A DNA stretch of 35,598 nucleotides, from contig JAZTXH010000007.1 of the NCBI GenBank assembly GCA_045636325.1, positions 1 to 35,598 of the forward strand, read 5' to 3'. Source of the stretch: CAKSHP01 sp045636325. Lineage in GTDB: Bacteria; Bacillota; Clostridia; UBA1381; UMGS1253. The translations under genes were made by a program, and so were the position numbers. Positions 22,106 through 29,683 of this stretch are shown here, in pieces. Position 1 is the stretch's first letter, and each line of letters starts with the position of its first letter. The notes beneath the pieces were generated by a model. The model did not search any database. It saw only the letters and a list, made by a program, of their open reading frames with translations, and was not told the origin of the DNA.

Positions 22106-23005
22106 ATGGATGTTCTTTATTTGGGGGCAGAAGTGAAAATTTTTAGTGTATTGATAATATCTTTTTTATATGTTTTTCAAAAGAAGAATTTTCAATATCA
22201 GTCTAAAGAAAACAAACTTTTATATCTTTTTTTATTGGCAGAAATTCTATTTTCTGCGCTGGCAGATGTTGTGCAAAAAGAAGACATAAAAAATACATGT
22301 TTTGCATTATGCAGTGTCTGCTGTTTTTTGGCAGTGTGGTTTTTCTGTGACTGCGCATTTAAAGTTATGGGCTTAAAAAAAACACGGCTAAAGAAATTTT
22401 TGTATATATTTTCAAGTACTCTGTTTGGGGTTTTGGCTTTTTATTCATTAAGCAATAGGATAAATGCAGTTAATTTTCTGCTGGTTTTTGCTGTTGTGGC
22501 TTTGTTTGCATCAGAACAATACAATAAAATAAGGGTAGATAGCCTTACAAAGCTATACAACCGATATGGGATGGATGTTGAATTAAAAGAGCAATTAAGA
22601 CAGTATCGGTTAGAACACGAAGATTCTTTTTATATTATAGCCTGCGACCTTGATAATTTTAAACATATAAATGATACATGGGGGCATCCTGAAGGGGACA
22701 GGGCATTGGTTCTTGTGGCAGGCGTGCTTGCAAAAGTAGGAAAAATGTTTTCTGCTGAAGCCTTTCGAATAGGGGGAGACGAGTTTGTTATTATCACAGA
22801 TAAGTCCATGGCGGGGATTGCCGAGGATATTACAAATGCAATAAAGGCAGAACTTGACAAGCTTGAGTTCAGGGATGATTTTGATATTAAAATGAGCATA
22901 GGAACTGCGCTCTATGACGGCGTGACACCCATTGATGAGCTTTTAAGCAATGCAGATAAGAAACTATATGAAGCTAAAAAAACAAGAAAAATAGAGCATT
23001 TATAA
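22106..23005 (+). CDS. Membrane GGDEF diguanylate cyclase
   Basis: 300 aa from ATG at 22106, directly after AAGGGGAGT; an ATG at 22040 further upstream in the same frame has no site. Five or six hydrophobic segments fill residues 8-137, an integral membrane sensor without a recognisable name. The GGDEF domain (about 143-296) has DSLTKLYNRYGMD at the start, metal ligand Asp181 (ACDLDNFKHINDTWGH), the signature GGDEF at 223-227 and the closing ADKKLYEAKK. It should be an active cyclase producing c-di-GMP. The RxxD product-inhibition site is missing before GGDEF, as in the larger cyclase at 14018. A single gene. Confidence 0.88.
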   Translation: MDVLYLGAEVKIFSVLIISFLYVFQKKNFQYQSKENKLLYLFLLAEILFSALADVVQKEDIKNTCFALCSVCCFLAVWFFCDCAFKVMGLKKTRLKKFLYIFSSTLFGVLAFYSLSNRINAVNFLLVFAVVALFASEQYNKIRVDSLTKLYNRYGMDVELKEQLRQYRLEHEDSFYIIACDLDNFKHINDTWGHPEGDRALVLVAGVLAKVGKMFSAEAFRIGGDEFVIITDKSMAGIAEDITNAIKAELDKLEFRDDFDIKMSIGTALYDGVTPIDELLSNADKKLYEAKKTRKIEHL

Positions 23006-23149
23006 GGTGGCAGAAAAAATAATAATATAAAAAATTGAAGAAGGTAAAGTTTTACTTATAGCACCTGTAATTGTAGAGTCATAAAGCTTTTTGCCTTTAG
23101 AACAAATAACATTGCCCTGATTGTCAATAATTTCGTCTGAGAATACATC
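23000..23149 (-). pseudogene. Decayed coding remnant downstream of the GGDEF gene
   Basis: A minus-strand frame of about 49 codons reads like protein (DVFSDEIIDNQGNVICSKGK then KLYDSTITGAISKTL) but starts right after two stop codons and has no start codon or ribosome site. It ends with a stop inside the last codons of the GGDEF gene. I think it is the 3' end of a gene whose front has been lost. The rest of this 300-base gap (23150-23254) holds nothing I recognise. Confidence 0.35.
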
Positions 23150-23254
23150 CTATTAAGTAAAAATGAAATAGTAAAGTTAAATTTATATTTTAAAAAAGGG
23201 ATAAGAAAAATTGTGAAAAAATAACAATATAAAGCCAAAAGTTTATTTTCCGTA

Positions 23255-23283
23255 TTTACAAAAAGGAATTATTGTGGTATAAA
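23255..23283 (+). promoter_or_regulatory. Promoter of the lipoprotein gene
   Basis: TTTACA (23255-23260), 17-base spacer, TATAAA (23278-23283), followed by GGGAAGGG 8 bases before the ATG at 23322. Confidence 0.6.
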
Positions 23284-23321
23284 TAATATGTATAAAAAAT
23301 AAATTGGGAAGGGTTTATATT

Positions 23322-23765
23322 ATGAAGAAAAAAATTGCAGTGCTTTTATGTGTGGTTATGTGCGTAATTATTACTTGTGCATGTGCAGATGGTAAAACAA
23401 AAAAAAATCCGGAAATTCTTCAAAGTAAAACAAATGTGACAGAGGCTGAAAATACTCCTGCTTCGAAAGAGGCAGATACAGAGGGAATATTTATATTGAG
23501 AAATGCAACAAAAAACGATATATATTCTCTGGAATTTTCGTCATCTGACAAAGAAAATCTTTTGATTGATGCGGTGCTGCCTGCTGGAAATGAAGTTAAA
23601 ATAAAAAATAGCGGCGTGTGGGAGATTAAAGCTGAATTTATGGAAGACGATGGAAGCTATTATCAGGAAAGCTTTGGGGAGGCTGACCTTAATTATAAAG
23701 GGGTAGAATCAGTGATAATTCTTTCTGAAAATGAGCAAGGATATTATATAGAAACTGAGCAGTAA
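23322..23765 (+). CDS. Putative small lipoprotein, function unknown
   Basis: 147 aa from ATG at 23322 (GGGAAGGG upstream; the longer frame has no site). The N-terminus is a secretion signal (MKKKIAVLLCVVMCVIITCAC) ending in a lipobox-like IITC, so the mature protein is probably lipid-anchored at Cys19. A low-complexity, acidic linker (about 25-55) is followed by a compact domain: GIFILRNATKNDIYSLEFSS, LPAGNEVKIKNSGVWEIKAEF, ESFGEADL and SVIILSENEQGYYIE. That pattern of short beta strands suggests a beta-sandwich on the cell surface. I do not recognise a named family. Transcribed alone. Confidence 0.78.
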   Translation: MKKKIAVLLCVVMCVIITCACADGKTKKNPEILQSKTNVTEAENTPASKEADTEGIFILRNATKNDIYSLEFSSSDKENLLIDAVLPAGNEVKIKNSGVWEIKAEFMEDDGSYYQESFGEADLNYKGVESVIILSENEQGYYIETEQ

Positions 23766-23795
23766 AAATAAAAAATAAAAAAATTGAAAAAACTA

Positions 23796-23824
23796 TTGAC
23801 AAATGTAAAAATAGAGTGTATAAT
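23796..23824 (+). promoter_or_regulatory. Promoter of the infC-rpmI-rplT operon
   Basis: A near-ideal promoter: TTGACA (23796-23801), 17-base spacer, TATAAT (23819-23824). The start near 23831 gives an untranslated leader of about 185 bases. Confidence 0.85.
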
Positions 23825-23830
23825 GTTTGA

Positions 23831-24004
23831 GAAAACAAAGTAGAGTAAATAATTTTTCCGCTCTCACCTTGCGGCAAACGGGTCGTTTTGGTTAAATATT
23901 TTCAGCATTAAAACAAGCTTTGGTTTGTTTGTGTGAATTTTTGTGCGGAGAGTTGTTTACGGCTTCTCCGTTTTTTATTGCCTGTAAGGCAAAATAAATT
24001 TTGG
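23831..24004 (+). promoter_or_regulatory. infC operon leader with attenuator (L20-leader type)
   Basis: The long leader ends in a hairpin CGGAGA (23943-23948) / TCTCCG followed by TTTTTT near 23969-23976, a usable intrinsic terminator before infC. Upstream lie short inverted segments (ccgctctcaccttgcgg; aaacaagctttggtttgttt). In Bacillus, ribosomal protein L20, the last product of this operon, binds such a leader and triggers premature termination. The position and attenuator here fit that scheme. The L20-binding fold itself I could not model in detail. Confidence 0.6.
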
Positions 24005-24016
24005 ATGGTGATTTTT

Positions 24017-24529
24017 ATCAGTAGCAAAGAACAGCAGATCAATGAGGAAATCCGTGATAAGCAGGTGCGCTTAATCGGAGCAGATGGTTCGCAAATTGGT
24101 GTGGTTGATATTGCAAAGGCTCAGCAGATGGCAGAAGAAGCAAATCTTGACCTTGTAAAAATTGCACCTCAGGCAGCTCCACCCGTGTGCAAAATAATGG
24201 ATTACGGAAAATACAAATTTGAGATTGCCAAGCGTGAAAAGGAAAACCGCAAGAATCAGAAAGTACTTGATGTAAAAGAGGTGAGACTGTCACCTGCAAT
24301 AGATACTCACGATTTTGAAACCAAGCTTAATTCTGCAATTAAGTTTTTGAAAGCCGGAAACAAGGTTAAGGTTACAGTTCGTTTCCGAGGCCGTGAAATT
24401 CATCACAGTGATATTGGCGGTCAGCTTCTTGACCGTTTTGCAAAAGGCGCTGAAGAATTCGGCAGTGTTGAAAAGGGTGCAAAGCTTGAAGGCAGAAATA
24501 TGGCTATGGTAATGGTTCCCAAAGCGTAA
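24017..24529 (+). CDS. infC: Translation initiation factor IF-3, AUC start
   Basis: 170 aa. Homologues begin (M)ISKEHQINEEIRDKEVRLIG; here the matching ISSKEQQINEEIRDKQVRLIG starts with ATC at 24017, about 5 bases after GGATGGTG. infC is known for AUU/AUC starts, because IF-3 itself rejects such codons and so limits its own synthesis. The in-frame ATG at 24005 is part of the ribosome binding site and has none of its own. The N-domain (1-75) and the C-domain are complete, with the usual KEVRLSPAIDTHDFETKLN and VKVTVRFRGREIHH segments. It is the first gene of the operon, 108 bases ahead of rpmI. Confidence 0.93.
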   Translation: MSSKEQQINEEIRDKQVRLIGADGSQIGVVDIAKAQQMAEEANLDLVKIAPQAAPPVCKIMDYGKYKFEIAKREKENRKNQKVLDVKEVRLSPAIDTHDFETKLNSAIKFLKAGNKVKVTVRFRGREIHHSDIGGQLLDRFAKGAEEFGSVEKGAKLEGRNMAMVMVPKA

Positions 24530-24637
24530 TTTTTGAAAACTGATATTTTCATATTAATATGCAATGTTCACTGTATTAGTGGTCATGAATAAAATTATTC
24601 TAAGAAATAAGAATTAATTTGGAAGGAGTGTATTTAA

Positions 24638-24835
24638 ATGCCTAAAATAAAGACTCATAGAGGAGCTGCTAAAAGATTTTCTCTAACAAAGTCCGGAAAG
24701 GTAAAAAGGGGTAGTGCTTTCAGAAGCCATATCTTAACAAAGAAATCAACAAAAAGAAAAAGAGGTTTGCGCAAGAGTGCTTATGCATCTCCTGCAAATG
24801 AAGCAACAATCAAGAAGTTAATTCCATACAAATAA
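24638..24835 (+). CDS. rpmI: Ribosomal protein bL35
   Basis: A 65-aa, strongly basic protein with the full bL35 pattern: MPKIKTHRGAAKRFSLTKSG, then KVKRGSAFRSHILTKKSTKRKRGLRK and a final IKKLIPYK. A part of the large subunit. The start follows GGAAGGAGTG. The 108-base gap from infC contains a small hairpin (ATGTTCACT / AGTGGTCAT, 24562-24585) that could separate expression of the two genes. Confidence 0.97.
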   Translation: MPKIKTHRGAAKRFSLTKSGKVKRGSAFRSHILTKKSTKRKRGLRKSAYASPANEATIKKLIPYK

Positions 24836-24859
24836 TAATCGGAAAGAAGGGAAAATTTA

Positions 24860-25213
24860 ATGGCAAGAGTAAAAGGTGCAGTTAACACCAGAAAAAAACA
24901 TAAAAAAGTATTAAAACTCGCAAAGGGTTACCGTGGCGGTAAGAGCAAGCTTTATAAGACAGCCAGTCAGGCAGTTATGAAGTCATTGAAATACGCATAC
25001 ATCGGCAGAAAGCAGAAGAAGAGAAATTTCCGTCGTATGTGGATTGCAAGAATCAGTGCAGCCGCTAAGATGAATGGTATGAACTATTCAACGTTTATGA
25101 ATGGCCTTAAGAAAGCTAACATCGATATTAACAGAAAGATGCTTTCTGAGATTGCAATTGCAGATCCTAAGGCTTTTACAGCTTTAGTTGAAAAAGCAAA
25201 GAGCGCAAGATAA
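24860..25213 (+). CDS. rplT: Ribosomal protein bL20
   Basis: 117 aa, basic, of standard length: MARVKGAVNTRKKHKKVLKL.., GYRGGKSKLYKTA, YIGRKQKKRNFRRMWIARI and SARMN-like AAAKMNGMNYSTFMNGLKKA. It assembles early on 23S rRNA and, in Bacillus, is the repressor acting on its own operon leader. It begins 24 bases after rpmI with AAAGAAGGG and ends 11 bases before a terminator. Confidence 0.97.
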   Translation: MARVKGAVNTRKKHKKVLKLAKGYRGGKSKLYKTASQAVMKSLKYAYIGRKQKKRNFRRMWIARISAAAKMNGMNYSTFMNGLKKANIDINRKMLSEIAIADPKAFTALVEKAKSAR

Positions 25214-25224
25214 GTAAAAAAGGT

Positions 25225-25256
25225 TACCGCAGTCCTTGTGGCTGCGGTATTTTATA
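25225..25256 (+). terminator. Terminator after rplT
   Basis: TACCGCAG (25225-25232) / CTGCGGTA (25242-25249) with a short loop, then TTTTATAT. The T-run is brief, and the ribosome site of the next gene begins only a few bases on, so some read-through into the TSCPD gene is likely. Confidence 0.7.
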
Positions 25257-25273
25257 TAATGGAGGAAACTAAT

Positions 25274-25519
25274 ATGATTTATAAAACAAAAGGAGTATGT
25301 TCAAAGACGATTGAACTTGAAATTGAAGGTGAGATCATAAAATCTGTTGATTTTGTGGGCGGTTGTCATGGTAATACACAGGGTGTGGCAAAATTGTGTG
25401 TTGGCAGAAAGATTGACGAAGTTATAAGAATTTTGGAAGGTATAAAATGTGGCTTTAAAAACACATCATGTCCCGATCAACTTGCATGTGCTCTGAAAGA
25501 GTATAAACAAAATAATTGA
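25274..25519 (+). CDS. TSCPD domain protein (TIGR03905 family)
   Basis: 81 aa from ATG at 25274, placed 7 bases after GGAGGA; an upstream in-frame ATG falls within the terminator. The family features are all present: MIYKTKGVCSKTIELEIEG, FVGGCHGNTQGVAKLCVGRK, a mid-protein GIKCGFKNTSC, and the name-giving TSCPDQLACAL. Six cysteines in 81 residues suggest metal binding. Related domains occur fused to ribonucleotide reductases, but the role of the stand-alone protein is not known. Probably partly co-transcribed with the ribosomal protein operon. Confidence 0.9.
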   Translation: MIYKTKGVCSKTIELEIEGEIIKSVDFVGGCHGNTQGVAKLCVGRKIDEVIRILEGIKCGFKNTSCPDQLACALKEYKQNN

Positions 25520-25559
25520 AATTTTTGCTGTATATAAAAAATTAAACGAGGAAATTATA

Positions 25560-25625
25560 ACGAATTATATATTATTACTAATTGTGTTTGCAGTTCTATT
25601 CAGCATATTTAAAAAAATAATATAA
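25560..25625 (+). other. Possible tiny membrane peptide with lost start codon
   Basis: After ACGAGGAAATTATA, a ribosome-site-like stretch, a 21-codon frame beginning ACG reads NYILLLIVFAVLFSIFKKII, a single membrane helix with a basic end. It has no ATG, GTG or TTG at the proper place. It could be a small protein gene that lost its ATG (ATG to ACG), or chance in AT-rich DNA. Confidence 0.2.
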
Positions 25626-25651
25626 TGTAAAATACAGGTTGTTGCTTTTAA

Positions 25652-25941
25652 GGTGTCAATGTTTCAATAAAAGTCTATCGGTATAACGAAACCGTACTTT
25701 ATAATACCGAACCCATAAATATAAAACTTGAAATAAATGACAGTATCAAAATTATTACTGAAGGTGCAGCGGAGTGTGAAGTTTAATTACAGATGAAGAA
25801 GCAATAACCAATAAATTTAATGACTGTGACGCAACAAGAAAAGATATTGATTGTAAAATGAATAAATGTATTTTTGTATTGTTATATAGGCGTTATAATA
25901 CAGATTCCCGAGATGATAATTGGAGTTTTGTAAATGAATAA
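25652..25941 (+). pseudogene. Frameshifted gene remnant ahead of the MFS gene
   Basis: Two adjoining plus-strand frames look coding and join by a single-base shift near 25780. The first (25652-25786) reads GVNVSIKVYRYNETVLYNTE.. to ..IKIITEGAAECEV. The second (25780-25941) reads SLITDEEAITNKFNDCDATR.. to ..DDNWSFVNE and overlaps the MFS start by 8 bases. Neither has a start codon with a ribosome site. Together they would be about 95 residues of an unknown protein. This fills most of the 414-base gap. Confidence 0.35.
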
Positions 25942-27157
25942 AGAAAATCAAAAACTTTTCCTGAGATGGGTTTATATGGCCGCTGGCGTTATTTCTATGT
26001 TGTTTGCCGGTGTTTTGTATGCATGGTCTATTTTAAAATCACCGTTAGGCGCTGAATTTGGTTGGGGGCAATCTGAGCTTGCACTAAACTTTACACTTGC
26101 TATGACATTTTTTTGCGTGGGAGGGCTGCTGGGTGCACAGATATCTAAGCGTATGGGTCACCGTATTACCCTTGCTTTTGCAGGGGTACTGACTGCCGCA
26201 GGATTTATACTGACTTCCGTTTTTGGCGGTGTTTCTGTATGGGTGCTTTATGTTACATATGGTGTATTGGCGGGCCTTGGAATTGGAATTGCTTATAATG
26301 TGGTTATTTCAACTGTCAGTGCGTGGTTTCCCGATAAAAAAGGCTTATGTTCAGGATGCTTAATGATGGGATTTGGTGCATCTGCTTTAATTATTGGTAA
26401 TTTGGCTGATGCTATGTTTAAAAGTAATTTAGGGTGGAGAATTACCTATATAATTTTAGGTATTGTTATTTTTTTAGTTTTGATTTTTTCAGGTTTTCTG
26501 CTTAAGAGCCCCGGTGCAGATATGGTTTTCCCGCAGGACATAAAGCAAAAGAATACAGATGAAAAAGATATTGAGTGCAAAGATTTTACATCAGCACAGA
26601 TGCTTTGCCATCCGTCTTTCTGGATGGCATTTATCTGCATATCATTTTTAGCTGCGGTAGGAAGCTCGGTAATCAGTTTTGCAAAGGATATGGCTTTGTC
26701 GGCTAATGCACCTGAGAATTTAGCTGTCTCATTGGTGGGCGTGCTTTCTGTATGTAACGGAATCGGTCGTATTTTAACAGGTGCGGTGTTTGATGTGATT
26801 GGTCGCAGAAAAACCATGATATATGCTAATATTCTTACTGTTTGTGCAGCTGCGGTTGCTCTTTTGGCTGTATCTGTTAACTCTCTTATATTATGTATTA
26901 TCGGATTGTGTTTGACGGGAATGTCTTATGGTGCCTGTCCTACAATTACCGCTGCATTCACTTCGTCTTTTTTTGGAATGAAACATTTTTCCAATAATAT
27001 GGCGCTTATGACTTTTACTGTTATGGTGGGGTCATTTGTTGCAACTGCATCAAACAAGGTTTTGGAAGTTACCGGTGGATATACTGCTACGTTTATGATG
27101 CTATTGGCTTTGACGTTTGTAGCACTGATACTTAATGTTTTTATTCGCAGACCTTAA
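25934..27157 (+). CDS. MFS transporter, oxalate/formate antiporter (OFA) family
   Basis: 407 aa with twelve membrane helices in two halves of six. The start MNKENQKLFLRWVYMAAGVISM and the segment AGVLYAWSILKSPL are typical of the OFA family, as are GLGIGIAYNVVISTVSAWFPDKKGLCSG (between helices 4 and 5) and NGIGRILTGAVFDVIGRRKTM in the second half. OFA members exchange small carboxylates such as oxalate/formate, but many have unknown substrates. RBS TTGGAG lies 8 bases before ATG. A TATAAT at 25894-25899 may be its -10. Its gene is flanked on both sides by what look like decayed ORFs. Confidence 0.88.
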   Translation: MNKENQKLFLRWVYMAAGVISMLFAGVLYAWSILKSPLGAEFGWGQSELALNFTLAMTFFCVGGLLGAQISKRMGHRITLAFAGVLTAAGFILTSVFGGVSVWVLYVTYGVLAGLGIGIAYNVVISTVSAWFPDKKGLCSGCLMMGFGASALIIGNLADAMFKSNLGWRITYIILGIVIFLVLIFSGFLLKSPGADMVFPQDIKQKNTDEKDIECKDFTSAQMLCHPSFWMAFICISFLAAVGSSVISFAKDMALSANAPENLAVSLVGVLSVCNGIGRILTGAVFDVIGRRKTMIYANILTVCAAAVALLAVSVNSLILCIIGLCLTGMSYGACPTITAAFTSSFFGMKHFSNNMALMTFTVMVGSFVATASNKVLEVTGGYTATFMMLLALTFVALILNVFIRRP

Positions 27158-27192
27158 TGTCAGGCGATGGGAAGAATACTTATTGGTATTAA

Positions 27193-27336
27193 AATGACTT
27201 TTTATCTGTACTGCCTGTTGCTTATAAAACAACCATTCACGGCGATGCGGTTAATATGGTTATTATAAATTTAATTTTTAAATCCGTATGGGTTTGCCTA
27301 AAAAATAAGTTAAAAAACACTTTATTTTTTATTTAA
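27193..27336 (+). pseudogene. Weak coding-like stretch after the MFS gene
   Basis: A 47-codon open frame between stops reads FLSVLPVAYKTTIHGDAVNM then VIINLIFKSVW.., without a start codon or ribosome site. The first half looks protein-like, the end (KNKLKNTLFFI) looks like AT-rich spacer. Very uncertain. Confidence 0.18.
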
Positions 27337-27343
27337 AATGTAG

Positions 27344-27349
27344 TATAAT
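27344..27349 (+). promoter_or_regulatory. Probable -10 box of pcrA
   Basis: TATAAT at 27344-27349, 35 bases before the pcrA start codon, in an AT-rich stretch without a good -35 hexamer. Confidence 0.45.
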
Positions 27350-27384
27350 GATTAAAATGTGATAAAAATAACGGAGGATAATAA

Positions 27385-29652
27385 ATGAGCGAGTTTACAA
27401 AGTCATTAAACCCTATGCAGAAAGAAGCCGTTATGCATACTGAGGGTCCTTTGCTTATTTTAGCAGGGGCGGGAAGCGGTAAAACAACTGTATTGGTTAA
27501 CAGAGTTGCTCATATCTTAAAAGATTTGGATGTTGCACCTTACAGAATTCTTGCAATAACCTTTACAAATAAAGCGGCAAACGAAATGAAAACGAGAATA
27601 GAAAAGCTGTTTGGCGAGGGTGTTAGGGATATGTGGATTTCCACATTCCATTCAATGTGTGTAAAGATTTTACGACGCTACATTTCACGCATTGGATACA
27701 GCAGTAATTTTGCCATTTATGATACATCCGATACTGTTACATTAATGAAAGAGTGTATAAAAGAGCTTGATTTGAATGACAAGAATTTTCCGCCAAAATC
27801 GGTTTTGGCAGAAATAGGACGCGCGAAAGATGAGATGCTTGGTCCGAAAGAGTATGAACAAATAAATGCAGGCGATTTCAGATTAAGAAATATTGCAAAG
27901 CTTTACAGCTTGTATCAAAGTAAGCTGACGGCAAATAATGCCCTTGATTTTGACGATATAATTTTTAAAACAGTTACACTTCTTGAAAAGAATAGGGATG
28001 TTTTAGAATATTATCAGAAAAAATTTAAATACATAATGGTTGATGAGTATCAGGATACTAATAATGCACAGTACAGACTTATATCTCTTCTTGCGGCAAT
28101 TCACAGAAATCTTTGTGTTGTGGGTGATGATGACCAGAGTATTTATAAATTCCGCGGCGCAAACATAAGAAATATTCTTGATTTTGAAGAAGAGTTCAAA
28201 GATGCTCATGTTGTTAAATTAGAGCAAAACTACCGTTCAACAAAAAATATCCTTGATGCGGCTAATGCAGTGATTGCAAATAACAAAGGCAGAAAATCAA
28301 AAAAACTCTGGACAAGCGATTCAGAGGGTGATAGTATTTTTGTTTATAAAAGCGAAAATGAGCACGATGAAGGAAGATATATAGCAAAAGAAATTGACAG
28401 AAAAGTTTCCGAGTTTGAATATAATTTTTCTGACTTTGCAATTCTTTACAGAACAAATGCCCAGTCGCGTATCTTAGAAGAAATGCTTTTGCGTCAGGGT
28501 ATTCCCTACCGCGTTCTTGCGGGTCTGAGATTCTATGACAGAAAAGAAATTAAGGATGTTTTGGCATACCTTAGATTTATAAATAATACGGCTGACAGTG
28601 TGAGCCTTAAAAGAATTATAAATGAGCCTAAAAGGGGAATAGGAGCAACAACTGTTTCTAAGGCAGAGGCTATAGCAGCAGAAAATGGAAAAAGCCTTTA
28701 TGAAGTGTTTAAAAAGGCAGATATTTACCCCGACCTTGTAAGAAGCAACGTAAAAATACTTGAATTTGTAAAGCTTATGGATGGGCTTATTTTGGAAAAA
28801 GATACATCTGAACTTTGCGATTTTGTTGAAAAGGTAATTGATAAATCAGGTTACAGAAGCACACTTGTAGCTGAAAACTCTATTGAATCTCAAGGCAGGC
28901 TTGAAAATATAGACGAATTTTTATCTGCAGTAAAAGAATATGTGAATACTGATGAAGAACCAAGCTTTTCGGGGTTTTTAGAGTCAGTTGCTTTGGTTGC
29001 GGATATTGATAATTATGATGAAGACCAGGCAGCGGTTGTTTTAATGACTATTCATTCGGCCAAAGGTCTTGAATTCCCCGTTGTTTTTCTTGCAGGACTT
29101 GACGACGGAATATTTCCTAGTGTGCGCTCTATTATAGACGATGATGACCTTGAAGAAGAAAGACGTCTGTGTTATGTTGCCATAACAAGAGCAAAAAAAC
29201 AGCTTTATATTACCCATGCAGAATGCAGAATGCTTTTTGGCTCAACTCAGTATTATGCACCTTCAAGATTTCTTAAAGAAGTTCCAAGTGAGCTTATAGT
29301 GGAATTCGGTAAAAAGAAAGAAAAGAAAAGTCGCTTTCAGCAGGATAGCGGAGGTTTCTTTTCAATGTCAGAGTCTTCAAAAAAATCATTTGGTTCAAAA
29401 TCCGGCGGCATAAGTATAGATGATTTTATAAAGGGAAGTAAAAGCACATTGTTTGAAAAGTTTGATGTGCGGTCAGATAAAAAGCCTGAACTTGATTTTT
29501 CACTCGGTGACAGGGTAAGTCATAAAAAATTTGGAGAAGGAACAGTGAGTTCTGTTGTCGAATTAGGTAATGATAAAAAGCTTACAATAGAATTTGACAC
29601 CGCCGGAACAAAAAATCTTATGGCGATGTTTGCTAATTTGAAAAAGATATAA
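27385..29652 (+). CDS. pcrA: ATP-dependent DNA helicase PcrA/UvrD
   Basis: A 755-aa superfamily 1A helicase that unwinds DNA 3' to 5' in repair and replication restart. Motifs: Q-motif LNPMQKEAV (8-16), Walker A GAGSGKTT (28-35), Ia AITFTNKAANEMK, II VDEYQDTN, III VVGDDDQSIYKFRGA, IV QNYRSTKNI, V MTIHSAKGLEFPVVFLAG and VI YVAITRAKKQLY. The C-terminal part has a low-complexity Ser/Lys/Gly linker followed by the PcrA-type Tudor-like end (SLGDRVSHKKFGEGTVSSV), which in Bacillus contacts RNA polymerase. Full length. The start follows AACGGAGGA. The next gene begins 31 bases on. Confidence 0.95.
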   Translation: MSEFTKSLNPMQKEAVMHTEGPLLILAGAGSGKTTVLVNRVAHILKDLDVAPYRILAITFTNKAANEMKTRIEKLFGEGVRDMWISTFHSMCVKILRRYISRIGYSSNFAIYDTSDTVTLMKECIKELDLNDKNFPPKSVLAEIGRAKDEMLGPKEYEQINAGDFRLRNIAKLYSLYQSKLTANNALDFDDIIFKTVTLLEKNRDVLEYYQKKFKYIMVDEYQDTNNAQYRLISLLAAIHRNLCVVGDDDQSIYKFRGANIRNILDFEEEFKDAHVVKLEQNYRSTKNILDAANAVIANNKGRKSKKLWTSDSEGDSIFVYKSENEHDEGRYIAKEIDRKVSEFEYNFSDFAILYRTNAQSRILEEMLLRQGIPYRVLAGLRFYDRKEIKDVLAYLRFINNTADSVSLKRIINEPKRGIGATTVSKAEAIAAENGKSLYEVFKKADIYPDLVRSNVKILEFVKLMDGLILEKDTSELCDFVEKVIDKSGYRSTLVAENSIESQGRLENIDEFLSAVKEYVNTDEEPSFSGFLESVALVADIDNYDEDQAAVVLMTIHSAKGLEFPVVFLAGLDDGIFPSVRSIIDDDDLEEERRLCYVAITRAKKQLYITHAECRMLFGSTQYYAPSRFLKEVPSELIVEFGKKKEKKSRFQQDSGGFFSMSESSKKSFGSKSGGISIDDFIKGSKSTLFEKFDVRSDKKPELDFSLGDRVSHKKFGEGTVSSVVELGNDKKLTIEFDTAGTKNLMAMFANLKKI

Positions 29653-29683
29653 ATATTAAAAACTATAAAAAAGAGGGATTTTT

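Noticed and set aside
24005..24016. ATG at 24005 as the infC start
   Set aside because: It is part of the Shine-Dalgarno region for the AUC start and has no site of its own; homologues begin at the ISSKEQQ position.
27300..27330. Terminator made of AAAAAATAA / TTATTTTTT after the MFS gene
   Set aside because: It contains only A-T pairs and lies in a general AT-rich run, so it is not distinguishable from background.
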